Assembly: GCA_000442125.1 (NCBI GenBank)
Contig: KE546971.1
Location: 560,583 to 624,582, forward strand
Direction: 5' to 3'
Source of the DNA: Opeltia flavorubescens
Taxonomy: Eukaryota; Ascomycota; Lecanoromycetes; Teloschistales; Teloschistaceae
Length of the DNA: 64,000 nt
Shown here: positions 1 to 10,002 of the stretch, in pieces
Layout of the letters: every line of letters starts with the position of its first letter
How positions within the stretch are numbered: position 1 is the first letter of the stretch
The notes under the pieces: generated by a model
The model's input: only the letters and a program-made list of their open reading frames with translations
The model's database searches: none
Told to the model about the DNA's origin: nothing
Made by a program: the position numbers and the translations under genes

Positions 1-801
1 GACGTTGACAAGATCGCCTTCACCGGATCCACAGCAACAGGTCGACAGATCATGAAGACCGCCGCCGTCAATCTAAAGAACATCACCTTGGAGACTGGAG
101 GTAAGAGCCCCCTTCTCGTCTTCGATGATGCCGAACTCGATCAAGCGGTTAAATGGGCACACATCGGTATCATGAGCAACCAAGGACAAATCTGCACCGC
201 GACAAGCCGCGTACTCGTACAAGAGGGTATCTACGACCGCTTTGTGGAAATGTTTAAAGAGACGATCAAGACGACGAGTGTAGTCGGTGACCCATTCAAG
301 GAGGATACATTCCAAGGCCCACAAGTCACAAAAGCGCAATTCGACCGCGTGATGGGATACATCGAGTCCGGGAAGAGTGAAGGCGCGACACTAGTCGCTG
401 GCGGGAAAGCATACAAAGATGTTGGCGGGAAGGGGTTTTTCGTCGAACCTACCGTCTTCACTGGAGTGAAAGATAGCATGAAAATCTACCGCGAAGAGGT
501 CTTCGGACCGTTTGTCGTGGTCGTGAGTTTCAAGACGGAGGAAGAAGCGGTGCAGAAGGCGAATGATACTACCTACGGCTTAGGCAGTGCGGTGTTCACG
601 AAGGACATTGTCAAGGCGCATCGTGTGGCGAGGGATATCGAAGCGGGTATGGTGTGGGTGAATAGCAGCAATGACTCTGATTTCCGCATTCCGTTTGGGG
701 GGGTCAAGCAGAGTGGTATTGGACGGGAGTTGGGCGAGGCTGGATTGGCGTCTTATACGAATGCGAAGGCGGTGCATGTGAATATGGGGACGAGGCTTTG
801 A
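1..801 (+). CDS. Aldehyde dehydrogenase, C-terminal part
   Basis: The reading frame is open from base 1, so the N-terminal half of this NAD(P)-dependent aldehyde dehydrogenase lies outside the window. The fragment begins in the cofactor-binding region (FTGSTATG), followed by LETGGKSP, which carries the general-base Glu at about residue 31 of the fragment. The block GQICTATSR supplies the catalytic Cys at about residue 65, and EEVFGPFVVV is the usual C-terminal signature. The family oxidises aldehydes to carboxylic acids. The common LELGGKSP is LETGGKSP here, which keeps the Glu. The end HVNMGTRL has no peroxisomal or ER signal, so a cytosolic enzyme is likely, but the targeting end is not visible. 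No intron is apparent in this part. The substrate cannot be told from the sequence. Confidence 0.93.
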   Translation, partial: DVDKIAFTGSTATGRQIMKTAAVNLKNITLETGGKSPLLVFDDAELDQAVKWAHIGIMSNQGQICTATSRVLVQEGIYDRFVEMFKETIKTTSVVGDPFKEDTFQGPQVTKAQFDRVMGYIESGKSEGATLVAGGKAYKDVGGKGFFVEPTVFTGVKDSMKIYREEVFGPFVVVVSFKTEEEAVQKANDTTYGLGSAVFTKDIVKAHRVARDIEAGMVWVNSSNDSDFRIPFGGVKQSGIGRELGEAGLASYTNAKAVHVNMGTRL

Positions 802-1931
802 GTGAAGTTGAGTGGGCAAATGCAGAGATGAGGATGTACGATAGGTGAGATCATGATATGGTTGAATGACGGACGAATAGGAGGTTAGCGATCGAATCAG
901 TTCTAGGGAATTGATATTAAGAAAGTCAAACAGGATGACATGAACTGATCAAATCAAACTATGATTAGTCTATGGAATTGAATTGCTTGAAAAGCTCGAA
1001 TACTCGTCCAGAGGTCAAAACGATGATCGATGCCTAATGCTCCTACAAATCCTTGAGGATTCTTCTTATATACTATTTTGATTTTAGCTGCTTCGTCTGT
1101 ACAATAACCTCAGTCGGTCAAGCATGATCCATGACACCTGGCGTTTCGTCTGTAAAATAACATCCGTCGGTCGGGCAATAGTTGAAGCTCTGACTCTTTC
1201 ATCCGTGCAAACACTCCGTCGGCCAGATATGACCCTTGATGCCTAGCTCTTCGTCTGTACAATCGTATCCGTCGGTCGGGCATATACTCGACGCCTTAGC
1301 TCGTTCATATTTTTGGAAACATCTGTCGGTCGGGCATGATATTTGCCTGATTCTTTTCATCTTCTGTGCCAAATACTCTGTCGGCCAGGCATGATCCTTG
1401 ATGCCTAGCTCTTCATACGTCCAAGACCTTCCGTCGGTCGGACCCAGAAATCATCCTTAAAAGTCGTGATGATATAATTTACTGCAAGAATGACGTTGTC
1501 TCACCTGTGCTCATGCAGGGTTACACAGAAGTTGGAAACCCCAAGGATGATGATAAATATGCTAGCGTCAGACAAGGACAATTAGTTGAGCCGCTGCGGA
1601 CCGTCGCAAATATCTATTGCATGATGCGTATGGTGAAAGTCGTGCTTTGGGAAAAAGTCCACGGAATAAGGTTTCGTCGTATCGAAATCTCCTAGGCCGC
1701 GGGATGTTGCGCCGCTGCGCGCCGTAGGCCCGTCGGCGCTTCATTGTCTTTCGGAAGTCTCTCCTACGATGACTCTTATAATCCTGGTCAAACTTTATTT
1801 GAACCGGGTTCTCACGTTCAAAGATGCTCCACGTTGAAGTAAGCCGGTGGCTAGGGCGCGCCGTTGCTCCGCCGACTAGAAGCACGTAAGACGACACTGT
1901 GGAGCCGCATCTTCCGGAAACATCTGTCAGG
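802..1931. other. Convergent intergenic region with minisatellite
   Basis: This stretch separates the 3' ends of the aldehyde dehydrogenase (plus) and the MFS transporter (minus). It holds the 53-bp repeat array described separately. From 1444 to 1931 I see only short open frames with no recognisable domain. Confidence 0.7.
1092..1443. repeat. Diverged minisatellite, about 53-bp unit, seven copies
   Basis: Seven imperfect tandem copies start near 1092, 1145, 1198, 1250, 1304, 1356 and 1412, giving spacings of 52-56 bp. Each unit opens with a TTCGTCTGT-like block followed about 15-20 bp later by a CGTCGGTCGGGCAT-like core. Several units also share GATCCTTGATGCCTAGCTC. The copies differ by substitutions (GGTCGG/GGCCAG) and small indels, so the array is old. 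The period is not a multiple of three and no long open frame runs through it. Confidence 0.85.
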
Positions 1932-3647
1932 TCATGTCAGATTCATGATCTCACTCGCGAACTTGCTTCTCGCTCGGATCCTTGGGCCGTAGAAGACGAG
2001 TACCCAAGGCACGATCGTAAGCACAGCACCCACGCCGCCTAGGAAGGAAGACGCGCCCTGATATGTCATCGCGGTAAACATCTGATTCCCGATGAGAGGG
2101 AAGATCCCACCGAGCATATTGCGGCAAAATGACTGGGCAGCCAGGGCCGAGCTTGCATATTGGTGATACGTATTGGCCAAATAGATGAAGACGGCTAGGT
2201 AGACGCTGAATATCCCCATCGTGGCGCAGCCAATCGCTATCGTTGGTATGATCCAATGAGTTTGCGGGAAAGAACTCCAGCCAAACCAGAATAGTCCGAT
2301 TGGCATAAGCGCGCTTTCTATGCAGCTGAAGTACAGCCGACCTTCTGGTGTTGACGACAGCTTTCCATAGTGGATGGCGATCTTCTCCTGGTAGATGCTC
2401 AGGATCGTTGATAATATTGCTCCGATACACATGGATGTAAACACAGCACCACTTTGCTGGATATTAAAATTATGATTTGTACCAAAGACCAATGGAATAC
2501 TTGAGAATGTAAGGTATAAAACGGCCCAGCTGAAGGAAACCCATAGCGAGAAAAAGAAAACAACTGGTTCTGTTGTCAGTAAATGAAAGGGCCTATATAC
2601 GGAGATGCCAATCATCTTTGCCAAGCTCTCCCTCTCTTCATCCGCTTTAACTTTCCATCTGATCCTCTGACTTTCTGTCTTTATGTCATTTTGAACCGGT
2701 ATATCGAAGCCCACCAGTCCAGCTTTCTCTCTGGCCTCATACCAGTCGTTTAATAACTTCGCTCTTTTACTCAGTAGAACACTGCCTCGGGTTTCCCGAA
2801 AAAATATAGCCACCAGAACAATAAGAGTACCAGAAGTGATCACCTGGATATAGAAAACCCAACGCCAAAGTAGATGCTGGGCCACGAATCCGGAGCAAAG
2901 AGGGCCGAGTCCTGTACCTAATAATGCGGCTCCTGCAAACAAAGCCATTGGTTTGTTCCGGTCATCAGTATCATAGATATCACTAACAACACCACCGACC
3001 ATAGTGGAGAAGGTACTACCTCCAACCCCGGTAAAGAAACGGGCAGCCAGCATGCCAGGATATGAACGAGTTACAGCACAGCACAGCTGGCAGATGACAA
3101 ACAGAGCGCCAGTAGCAATAAAAACAGGCTTTCGACCATTAATCTCCGAGAAGGGAGCCAGAAACATGGGAGCCGTTGCGAATCCAGTCGTGAAAGTTGT
3201 AATCCCCACATAAATAGCCGTGTGTCCAACGTTCCATAATTCCATCATCTGTTGCGTAGCAGGGCCGTATGAGCCAGCTGTATACGCTGTCACAACCGTC
3301 ACGGCGCACGAAAGCCATATCGTATAGGTCTTCTGAGACGCTGGCCATGCAAATGGGGAAATGTAACGTCGAAGGTCCGGCGGCACCAAAGCAGGCTCGT
3401 CGGAAGTTTCATTGGAATATTTTGATTCGGATGGCGAGGGTAGCTCGGTGTCGAAGGTCAGGTAGTGGTACACGATTGAATTTTCGTCCAGATCTTTCTG
3501 ATTGGAAGAGGATCCTTCACCGTTCAGTGACTTGACGGGGAAGGGCTGCAGGCCATCATGCTGTCCAATGGATGCATCGCGGTAGGCCGACGCAGGACTC
3601 GAAGGTTCTTGTGGAGGTGGCGGCAATTTGATTTCTGGCGTCGCCAT
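1932..3647 (-). CDS. MFS transporter, DHA1-type drug/polyamine proton antiporter family
   Basis: This intronless gene encodes 571 residues, a usual length for fungal 12-helix DHA1 transporters. A hydrophilic Pro/Ser-rich N-terminus of about 95 residues precedes the first helix (YTIWLSCAVTVVTAYTAG). After helix 2 comes the MFS signature loop APFSEINGRKPVF. The segment AARFFTGVGGSTFSTMVGG is the helix 4-5 region and GTGLGPLCSGFV fits the antiporter motif C of DHA1 members. A central cytoplasmic loop of about 70 charged residues separates the two six-helix halves. The protein should sit in the plasma or vacuolar membrane and export small molecules in exchange for protons; the substrate is unknown. 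The ATG at 3647 is the first in frame. The gene diverges from the peroxiredoxin across about 670 bp. Confidence 0.9.
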   Translation of the reverse strand: MATPEIKLPPPPQEPSSPASAYRDASIGQHDGLQPFPVKSLNGEGSSSNQKDLDENSIVYHYLTFDTELPSPSESKYSNETSDEPALVPPDLRRYISPFAWPASQKTYTIWLSCAVTVVTAYTAGSYGPATQQMMELWNVGHTAIYVGITTFTTGFATAPMFLAPFSEINGRKPVFIATGALFVICQLCCAVTRSYPGMLAARFFTGVGGSTFSTMVGGVVSDIYDTDDRNKPMALFAGAALLGTGLGPLCSGFVAQHLLWRWVFYIQVITSGTLIVLVAIFFRETRGSVLLSKRAKLLNDWYEAREKAGLVGFDIPVQNDIKTESQRIRWKVKADEERESLAKMIGISVYRPFHLLTTEPVVFFFSLWVSFSWAVLYLTFSSIPLVFGTNHNFNIQQSGAVFTSMCIGAILSTILSIYQEKIAIHYGKLSSTPEGRLYFSCIESALMPIGLFWFGWSSFPQTHWIIPTIAIGCATMGIFSVYLAVFIYLANTYHQYASSALAAQSFCRNMLGGIFPLIGNQMFTAMTYQGASSFLGGVGAVLTIVPWVLVFYGPRIRARSKFASEIMNLT

Positions 3648-4318
3648 GGCAGTAAAGGGCTATGGTACAGGAATCATAACAACAATTGATCTCTAGGCAG
3701 AAAAGTCGAAGTACAAAGCAGACAGGACTGACAATTTGGAAATGACAAAGCGTCGTCCATGGGTAATCAACGAAAGTATGCCGTAAGAAACCGCTCACGA
3801 TACTCATAAGATCTGACTGTGGATCAGCCATATTGGGTTTCGTCTGGTCGTCCTACGCCAAATAGCGTGCAATGACCAGATTTATTTCCCGATACCGCAG
3901 CAAACCGCGGTGAGAGCTTCCTTATTCCCGGCGGTTTCGTCGCTAAGACTTGCTGCACGATCGCCGCGTCTAATCGCTTCATCCTTCTCCAAGTCTCATA
4001 AGGCATGTCGTGGGGTGGAGTCGATTATCAAAGTAATGTTTCCAAGTGTAATGACGTACAGGGATTTGTGAGCCAATGAGAGCCGAAGTCGGAAGAGTGT
4101 TTTATGCTTTTTTATCGATAATCGAGATGCCAAGCCAGCTAAGGCAATTGCGTGCTCGGAGGTAAATTATGCCGAATATGCAGTCAGACTATAGGGCCAT
4201 TTGTGAACATGCACTGCATCTATTGAAGAATGGGTGCCCATCTCTTCTGTCCCTCATCTTGCAATTGAGATCCCCAAGAAAAAACCACAAAACTTCAAAA
4301 GCAAAGTAAGATATCATC
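3648..4318. promoter_or_regulatory. Divergent intergenic region, MFS transporter / peroxiredoxin
   Basis: This stretch lies between two outward-facing start codons and must hold both promoters. I see short open frames without recognisable domains and no specific binding site I can support. Confidence 0.5.
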
Positions 4319-5173
4319 ATGGGGTCAGATCGTCCGGAACCGTAAGTAATTCTTCTTTCAAAATACGGCACAAAAGAGTCATGTGTGACGAATTGATAGA
4401 CTTCGCCTTGGGTCTACTGCTCCCAATTTCCAGGCAGAAACTACCACAGGCCCGATCGATTTTCACGAATGGATTGGCGACAAATGGGCAATTCTCTTCT
4501 CCCATCCAGAGGACTACACTCCAGTTTGCACAACCGAATTAGGCGCCTTCGCAAAACTCGAGCCAGAATTCACCAAACGAAATGTCAAGTTGATCGGTCT
4601 CTCTGCCAATTCCGTCGAGTCTCACGGAGGGTAAATGAAAAAATCTATATCCATTGTACGGTGTGGCGAATCTGACCGCCAATGACATAGGTGGATCAAG
4701 GACATCGACGAAATCTCGGGCAGCCGATTGAAATTCCCGATCATCGGTGACAAGGAACGTAAAATTGCATTTGCCTATGACATGATCGATCGACAAGATA
4801 TGACCAACGTCGACTCAAAGGGACAGGCTTTCACCATCCGAAGTGTTTTCGTCATCGACCCGACGAAGACTATTCGTCTCACCATGTCCTATCCTGCTTC
4901 CTGTGGTAGGACTGTCCGTTAGCCGACACAAAGATGAAGCTAACAAGATTCATAGGTCGCAACAGCGCCGAAGTCTTACGGGTTGTGGATAGTCTGCAGA
5001 CGGGTGATAAGGCCAGGGTTACGACCCCAATCAACTGGGTACCGGGTGACGATGTCATTGTCCATCCAGGGGTGAATAACGAAGAAGCAAAGCAGATGTT
5101 CCCGGACTTGAAGATTGTAAAACCATACTTGAGGTTTACCCCTCTGCCCAGACAGGATACGAGTGCTGCATGA
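4319..5173 (+). CDS. 1-Cys peroxiredoxin (Prx6/yeast Prx1 type)
   Basis: Four exons (4319-4341, 4400-4630, 4691-4905, 4956-5173) with introns of 58, 60 and 50 bp join in frame to 228 residues. The active-site block [12 protein letters not shown] places the peroxidatic Cys at about residue 50. The later [36 protein letters not shown] and the C-terminal PYLRFTPLP are typical of the Prx6 subfamily, which reduces hydroperoxides with one conserved Cys. A second Cys in PASCGR is not in the position of the 2-Cys resolving residue. There is no clear mitochondrial presequence, so a cytosolic form is likely. The first exon encodes under eight residues. Its start was chosen because it joins cleanly to the [12 protein letters not shown] block through a GTAAGT donor. 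Confidence 0.93.
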
Positions 5174-5855
5174 GGAATCAGCCGAGAGTGGTTTTTCTCG
5201 AGATAGTATGCTTAGTGGCTTAGTGTGATAGAGGGAAAGTACATAGTTTAGCAGAAATCTCAATTCAAATTTTCAAGGCAATCAGATTGAGACGTGATCT
5301 GTCATATTTGTTCTCAGACAGGATAAGCGAGTTGATGTGAGCCGCAAGTGCTAGGATCGACGGGTGTGACAGTGAAACTCGCTTGCCTAGTTTCAAAAAA
5401 GTGCCCCATGCTTCAGCCACTAACACACAATAGTGCCTAATCGGTAAGGCAGAAAGTACACGCATTGCATGCGGCAGTCCTCATGCAGAACATCTTTGCG
5501 GCGTCTCCAGAAAACGATCGCTGTATAGAAGGCAAGGCATGACATTATTCACCTCCTTGCCACAACACCCGCGATTGGATTGGTTGTTGACGGCTCGCCC
5601 TGCATCTCTCCGCCTGGTTTATGGTTAAGGTCTCAGACAGCAGTGGGTAGCCGCAAGCTTCTTGCCAGCTTCAGGGATTGAGGGACTTGTCTCGAGGTAC
5701 GGAAGATGTTGTCTTCGATTCATATCGTTTGTGAAGTTACTTGTTTTTCTGTTGATCTGTCTCTGCATACCCAATGATATGTTCACTGTCTTGTCCCTGT
5801 ATTCTCCATCACCCACCATTTCTCTCCTGCAAAATCCTTTTTAGTATCACAGTGA
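5174..5855. other. Intergenic, peroxiredoxin to Kelch/BTB gene
   Basis: This holds the 3' flank of the peroxiredoxin and the promoter side of the Kelch/BTB gene. I see pyrimidine-rich leader sequence close to 5856 and no coding signal. Confidence 0.5.
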
Positions 5856-8800
5856 ATGCTCACAATGGGTCGCACAGCGCTTTCGAATTCCCATTGGGTC
5901 CTCGGTCATGAGGTAGCACCTGTTCTCGATCACAGCGATCCTCCTCAGACCCACCCCACCGCTACACACCAAAGCACAAACCTTCAGTATCTTGCGGATA
6001 GCCGACAGATCTCTCAAGAAAAACCCCAGCAGTGGCTCTCCCTCGCAGCTCCCATCACTCCAGCGACTTCCCCAAACGTTTCTCCAACAGGAAGCTACAG
6101 GCAGCGAAACCCAAGACATGTACCCATTGTCTTCACTCAGAGTGTCATTGATTCGGTCTTGAGAGGGCTACCAGACTCTCCAGACTCCGCACACGGCGGA
6201 CTAAGTAATAATCGCTCCTCCGTCCATGGCATTCAGCAAGAGGGGGACTCTGTAGATAGACGACCGGTGAGACGACCGCGGCACATACCAATTGTCATAC
6301 CAGACTTCGCTCAGCCTCATAATCTTCCACAGCCCAAACCCTTCAACGGCAGCCCCAATACGCCGCAAACACCTCCAAAATCGCCGTTTTCATGTAGACA
6401 CGTCATCTCAAATATGTCGCGGCCAAACACCAGTGGTAGCAGGACCAGTACCCTGGATTCTAGCGTATCTATGCAATCTCTAGGGCAGCCCCACGACGGG
6501 AGGTTTCAGCCATCGTCAAGCACCTACCTGGGTGATCAGAATAGTAGTGACTCTAGTCTGAACCAACCAGATGTAACCGGGCAGCATGAACAAGAAGAAG
6601 ATACCAGACCTACGAGAGCTAACGATGCCGCTTCACCATCACTTGGACAGCAACCACAGACTCATGGGACTGGCTCGACAAATCTTTCGGGATTGGTGTG
6701 CAATGTTCACAGAACGACTGGGAAAGAACCACACGGCTTGGTTGGGGCCACTACCACCATTCTCGGTGACAAGTTGTACGTTTTCGGTGGTCGAGTGCTG
6801 TCGAGGAGGAGACCCCCTTTGACTGCGGACCTTTACGAACTAGACCTTGCCAGAAGGCACTGGACTAAATTGGACACTTCTGGGGATATACCTGCTCCTA
6901 GATACTTCCATAGCGTCTGCGCCTTGGGTGGTACCAAGCTTATATGCTATGGGGGGATGTCACCGGCTACAACGTCGCCAAGACCAAATGCTGCCCCTGT
7001 GAACCCTATGGATCCGCAACCGGAGGTGGTCGTCATGTCAGATATACATATTTTTGATGCGCCGACCCGGACATGGACGTATATATCGACATCCAATACC
7101 CCTCAAGGAAGGTATGCGCATTGCGCGGCTGTACTTCCTTCATCAGCTGTATTCGCTTCTGCCAATGCTCCCCTTTCAGCAATCCATCACAACCCTTCTT
7201 CGTCAAATCCGCATCAGGGAACCTTAGGCGTTGATCTAGATGGTACTGGAGGGGCGGAGATGATCGTCGTTGGTGGTCAAGATAGTGCGAACCACTACAT
7301 AGAGCAAATCAGTGTATTCAACTTAAGGAGCCTCAAGTGGACCGCGACGAGAGCTTTGGGAAGAAGCTGCGGAGCCTATCGAAGTGTCGTGGCTCCATTA
7401 ACTAGTATGCCGGTTTCACGAATTGGACTAAACGAGGTAGATAATCTCGATGATACTGCAGATCATCCTGAATCCAACGAAGGACCATCCATGTTGATAT
7501 ATTCCAATTATAACTTCCTCGATGTCAAGCTCGAGCTCCAGATACGTCTTGCAGATGGTTCTTTGGTGGAAAAAACGATGAACAGCCAGTTCTCGCCTCC
7601 CGGCTTACGCTTCCCTAACGGTGGAGTTTTAGATAATCATTTCGTCGTCAGTGGAACCTACTTGACGTCATCCAAACAGGAATATGCTCTTTGGGCTTTG
7701 GATCTCAAGACTCTGACTTGGAGCCGAATCGATGCTGGCGGCAATGTGTTCAGTCAAGGCAGCTGGAACAGGGGTGTGCTCTGGCCGCGCCGAAACACTT
7801 TCGTGATCCTTGGTAACCGCAAGAGGAGCTTGGTGGAGGACTACAATCATAGGCGCATCAATTTTTCCAACATTTGTATGGTGGAGCTTGAAGCCTTCGG
7901 GCTCTATGACAATCCCAGGCGGACATGGCCAACACTTCCAAATCCTTCCTTTAGCGCTCCTGTGCTTGCGCCATCCCTTGCACCACGGCAGCCAATCCTC
8001 GGCGGTCGCCCCTTTTCGACCGCTGCCATTGAGCTGGGTCAAATGGCGCTTAGCTTGCGAGAGCTCTCAGACATGGATCTGTTAGCTATTGGAGGCGAAC
8101 GCATACCCGTCAATTCTCATCTTCTGGCTCGGCGCTGGGGACCATACTTTGTCCAGATCTTGATCGAGAGCTCCCAGGGCACTGCATCGACTAGTGCTTC
8201 AACATATCAAGCTGACAGCAACAGCTCAAATTCTGGCACCAACACGCTTCGACCAAGTATGAACAGCGCTGGTCAATCAATCACTTCCCGCAATTCAAGC
8301 GTCACTATCACCCCTTCTATCAATGCCCCGTCTCAATTTTCAACAGGTGCGACCTCAGCTATGACCGGCATGTCGTCGTTATCAAACCCCACAGCTAGCT
8401 CCCATGCGGGCGAAGGCACCGCTCTCGACGCACCATCAGCTTACAAACTTAATCCACCGTCCCGCCCTCGTCAGCTCTATCTTCCTCATACCGTTCTCAC
8501 CATCAAGGCTCTTGTCCATTTCCTTTACACCTCCTCCCTCCCCTCACCAACTCACCATCTCTGCACACCCCAGATCCTCTGCTCCCTTCTTCAGCTCGCC
8601 CGTCCTTACCGGATTGACGGCCTCTTGGAAGCGGTCGTTGAACGCCTCCATCAGGTTCTCGACGGCCGTAACGCCGCTGCTGTCTTCAATGCGGCCGCCA
8701 TGGCTGCCGGTGGCGGTCGTGGTACCGGATCCCTTTTCAGTGCCGAGGGCGTCGACAACATCGAAATACCCGGAAATGGTACCCTCCGGCTTGACGAAGC

Positions 8801-9215
8801 TACCCTTGGCGCTATGACTAACGGCCACGGTCCTGCGGGTGGCCTTGCTCGCGCTGCTGCTGCCACTGCGGCTGCTCGATCACCTCCTGCGCGGCCGAGC
8901 CACGATAGCACAGATGACGCAAGCGATGATGGTGCTTCTGGCAGTGAGATCAGTGCTGTGACTAGTATGGAGAGCAGCAGCAACGCGGACGGGACTACGG
9001 ATCGAAGTAGTGAGAGTGAATTTTCTAGCCTCGGGGGCGCTCAGGGTGGGAGACAGAGACGCGGAGGCGATGGTGTATTGGGGGATGAGGAGAGGGAGGT
9101 TTGGGCGGGAGGGATGAGCTGTGTGGTTGGGTTGCAGAAGAGGGGATTGAGGGGTCTGATGGAAGGGAGGAGAATGAGGGAGAGGGGAAGGGTCAATGGT
9201 GTTGGTGGGGGGTGA
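5856..9215 (+). CDS. Kelch-repeat and BTB domain protein (Ral2-like)
   Basis: A single open frame of 1119 residues. The N-terminal 280 residues are Ser/Pro/Gln-rich and apparently disordered. They hold two copies of a short motif, NPRHVPIV and RPRHIPIV. Residues about 290-690 form a Kelch propeller with blades such as GDKLYVFGG, GTKLICYGG and AEMIVVGG. At about 735-940 is a split BTB-like domain: it opens with SDMDLLAIGGERIPVNSHLL and resumes after a Ser/Thr/Asn-rich insert with LPHTVLTIKALVHFLYTSSL. The tail is acidic, then Gly/Arg-rich. Kelch plus BTB in this order is the arrangement of fission-yeast Ral2, which acts with Ras1 in morphology and mating. Assignment to that family rests on architecture and general resemblance, so the symbol is left empty. 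A second ATG nine bases downstream is an equally possible start. Confidence 0.88.
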   Translation: MLTMGRTALSNSHWVLGHEVAPVLDHSDPPQTHPTATHQSTNLQYLADSRQISQEKPQQWLSLAAPITPATSPNVSPTGSYRQRNPRHVPIVFTQSVIDSVLRGLPDSPDSAHGGLSNNRSSVHGIQQEGDSVDRRPVRRPRHIPIVIPDFAQPHNLPQPKPFNGSPNTPQTPPKSPFSCRHVISNMSRPNTSGSRTSTLDSSVSMQSLGQPHDGRFQPSSSTYLGDQNSSDSSLNQPDVTGQHEQEEDTRPTRANDAASPSLGQQPQTHGTGSTNLSGLVCNVHRTTGKEPHGLVGATTTILGDKLYVFGGRVLSRRRPPLTADLYELDLARRHWTKLDTSGDIPAPRYFHSVCALGGTKLICYGGMSPATTSPRPNAAPVNPMDPQPEVVVMSDIHIFDAPTRTWTYISTSNTPQGRYAHCAAVLPSSAVFASANAPLSAIHHNPSSSNPHQGTLGVDLDGTGGAEMIVVGGQDSANHYIEQISVFNLRSLKWTATRALGRSCGAYRSVVAPLTSMPVSRIGLNEVDNLDDTADHPESNEGPSMLIYSNYNFLDVKLELQIRLADGSLVEKTMNSQFSPPGLRFPNGGVLDNHFVVSGTYLTSSKQEYALWALDLKTLTWSRIDAGGNVFSQGSWNRGVLWPRRNTFVILGNRKRSLVEDYNHRRINFSNICMVELEAFGLYDNPRRTWPTLPNPSFSAPVLAPSLAPRQPILGGRPFSTAAIELGQMALSLRELSDMDLLAIGGERIPVNSHLLARRWGPYFVQILIESSQGTASTSASTYQADSNSSNSGTNTLRPSMNSAGQSITSRNSSVTITPSINAPSQFSTGATSAMTGMSSLSNPTASSHAGEGTALDAPSAYKLNPPSRPRQLYLPHTVLTIKALVHFLYTSSLPSPTHHLCTPQILCSLLQLARPYRIDGLLEAVVERLHQVLDGRNAAAVFNAAAMAAGGGRGTGSLFSAEGVDNIEIPGNGTLRLDEATLGAMTNGHGPAGGLARAAAATAAARSPPARPSHDSTDDASDDGASGSEISAVTSMESSSNADGTTDRSSESEFSSLGGAQGGRQRRGGDGVLGDEEREVWAGGMSCVVGLQKRGLRGLMEGRRMRERGRVNGVGGG

Positions 9216-10002
9216 ATTGTATAGGGAGGGGTTTGGTGGATGGATGGACGGGATTCTGTTTAGCGTGGAGTTTTATGGTCGAAAGAAGGGAGCAAAAAAC
9301 GTTTTTGTCGGTGATGAGATGATTGAGCATCTTGAGGGATGATGTTGTAGATGATACATGATTTTACATATAACGAGCAAAATATACATAGCTATTTCGC
9401 AAGAATAAGAATTTCTACATCGATCTTTTCTCCTCCGACAAATTCAGCCAATTGTAGTTCTCTCGGTGATATCGAGCCGACTCACATGAAAGGTCACAGG
9501 AGGTCCGGGAGTGTCATGGAGGAGAATATTAAATCAGCTTGGAGGGCAAGCGAAGTCGTATCACCAGCAGCATCGGGTGGAAGCGGTAGGTACGAAGATA
9601 TTGCCATTGAAACTATGGATGCCGTAAAATCCATGCAACTGAAGCTAATATTCTCCAACTCATGATATCTCCAATGAAAGTAATCCTAACGCCTAGCTTT
9701 GTACCCAACTCCATCTTAAAAGATATCCAAATAAATGACTGTATCCAGCACCTCCAGCACCATCGCTTTGCCAAGATCGTGAAAAAACTCCATACAGTGG
9801 TATACGCAGAGACCGTTAAAATCGCCTCAAGAGAAAGGGGGAGCCATGCTCTACCAAGTAAACAATGATGCCATTGAGACACTCCAGCCCAATGTCTGGA
9901 AGCAAGAAAGGAAAGAGTCTGTAACAAAAATGATGGGGTATCATGCAAAAAGAAAAACGAAAGAAAGTTTGTGGATTCCAAGTTGAACGGAAATGTTCAT
10001 CG
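9216..10002. other. Convergent intergenic region
   Basis: The region lies between the 3' ends of the Kelch/BTB gene and the lipase. The open frames present (up to about 120 codons on the minus strand) show no domain and have the composition of untranslated sequence. Nothing else is seen. Confidence 0.5.

Noticed and set aside
1568-1897. Minus-strand open frame of 109 codons rich in Arg
   Set aside because: No ATG-supported domain or family resemblance. It overlaps nothing conserved and looks like chance in G/C-rich sequence.
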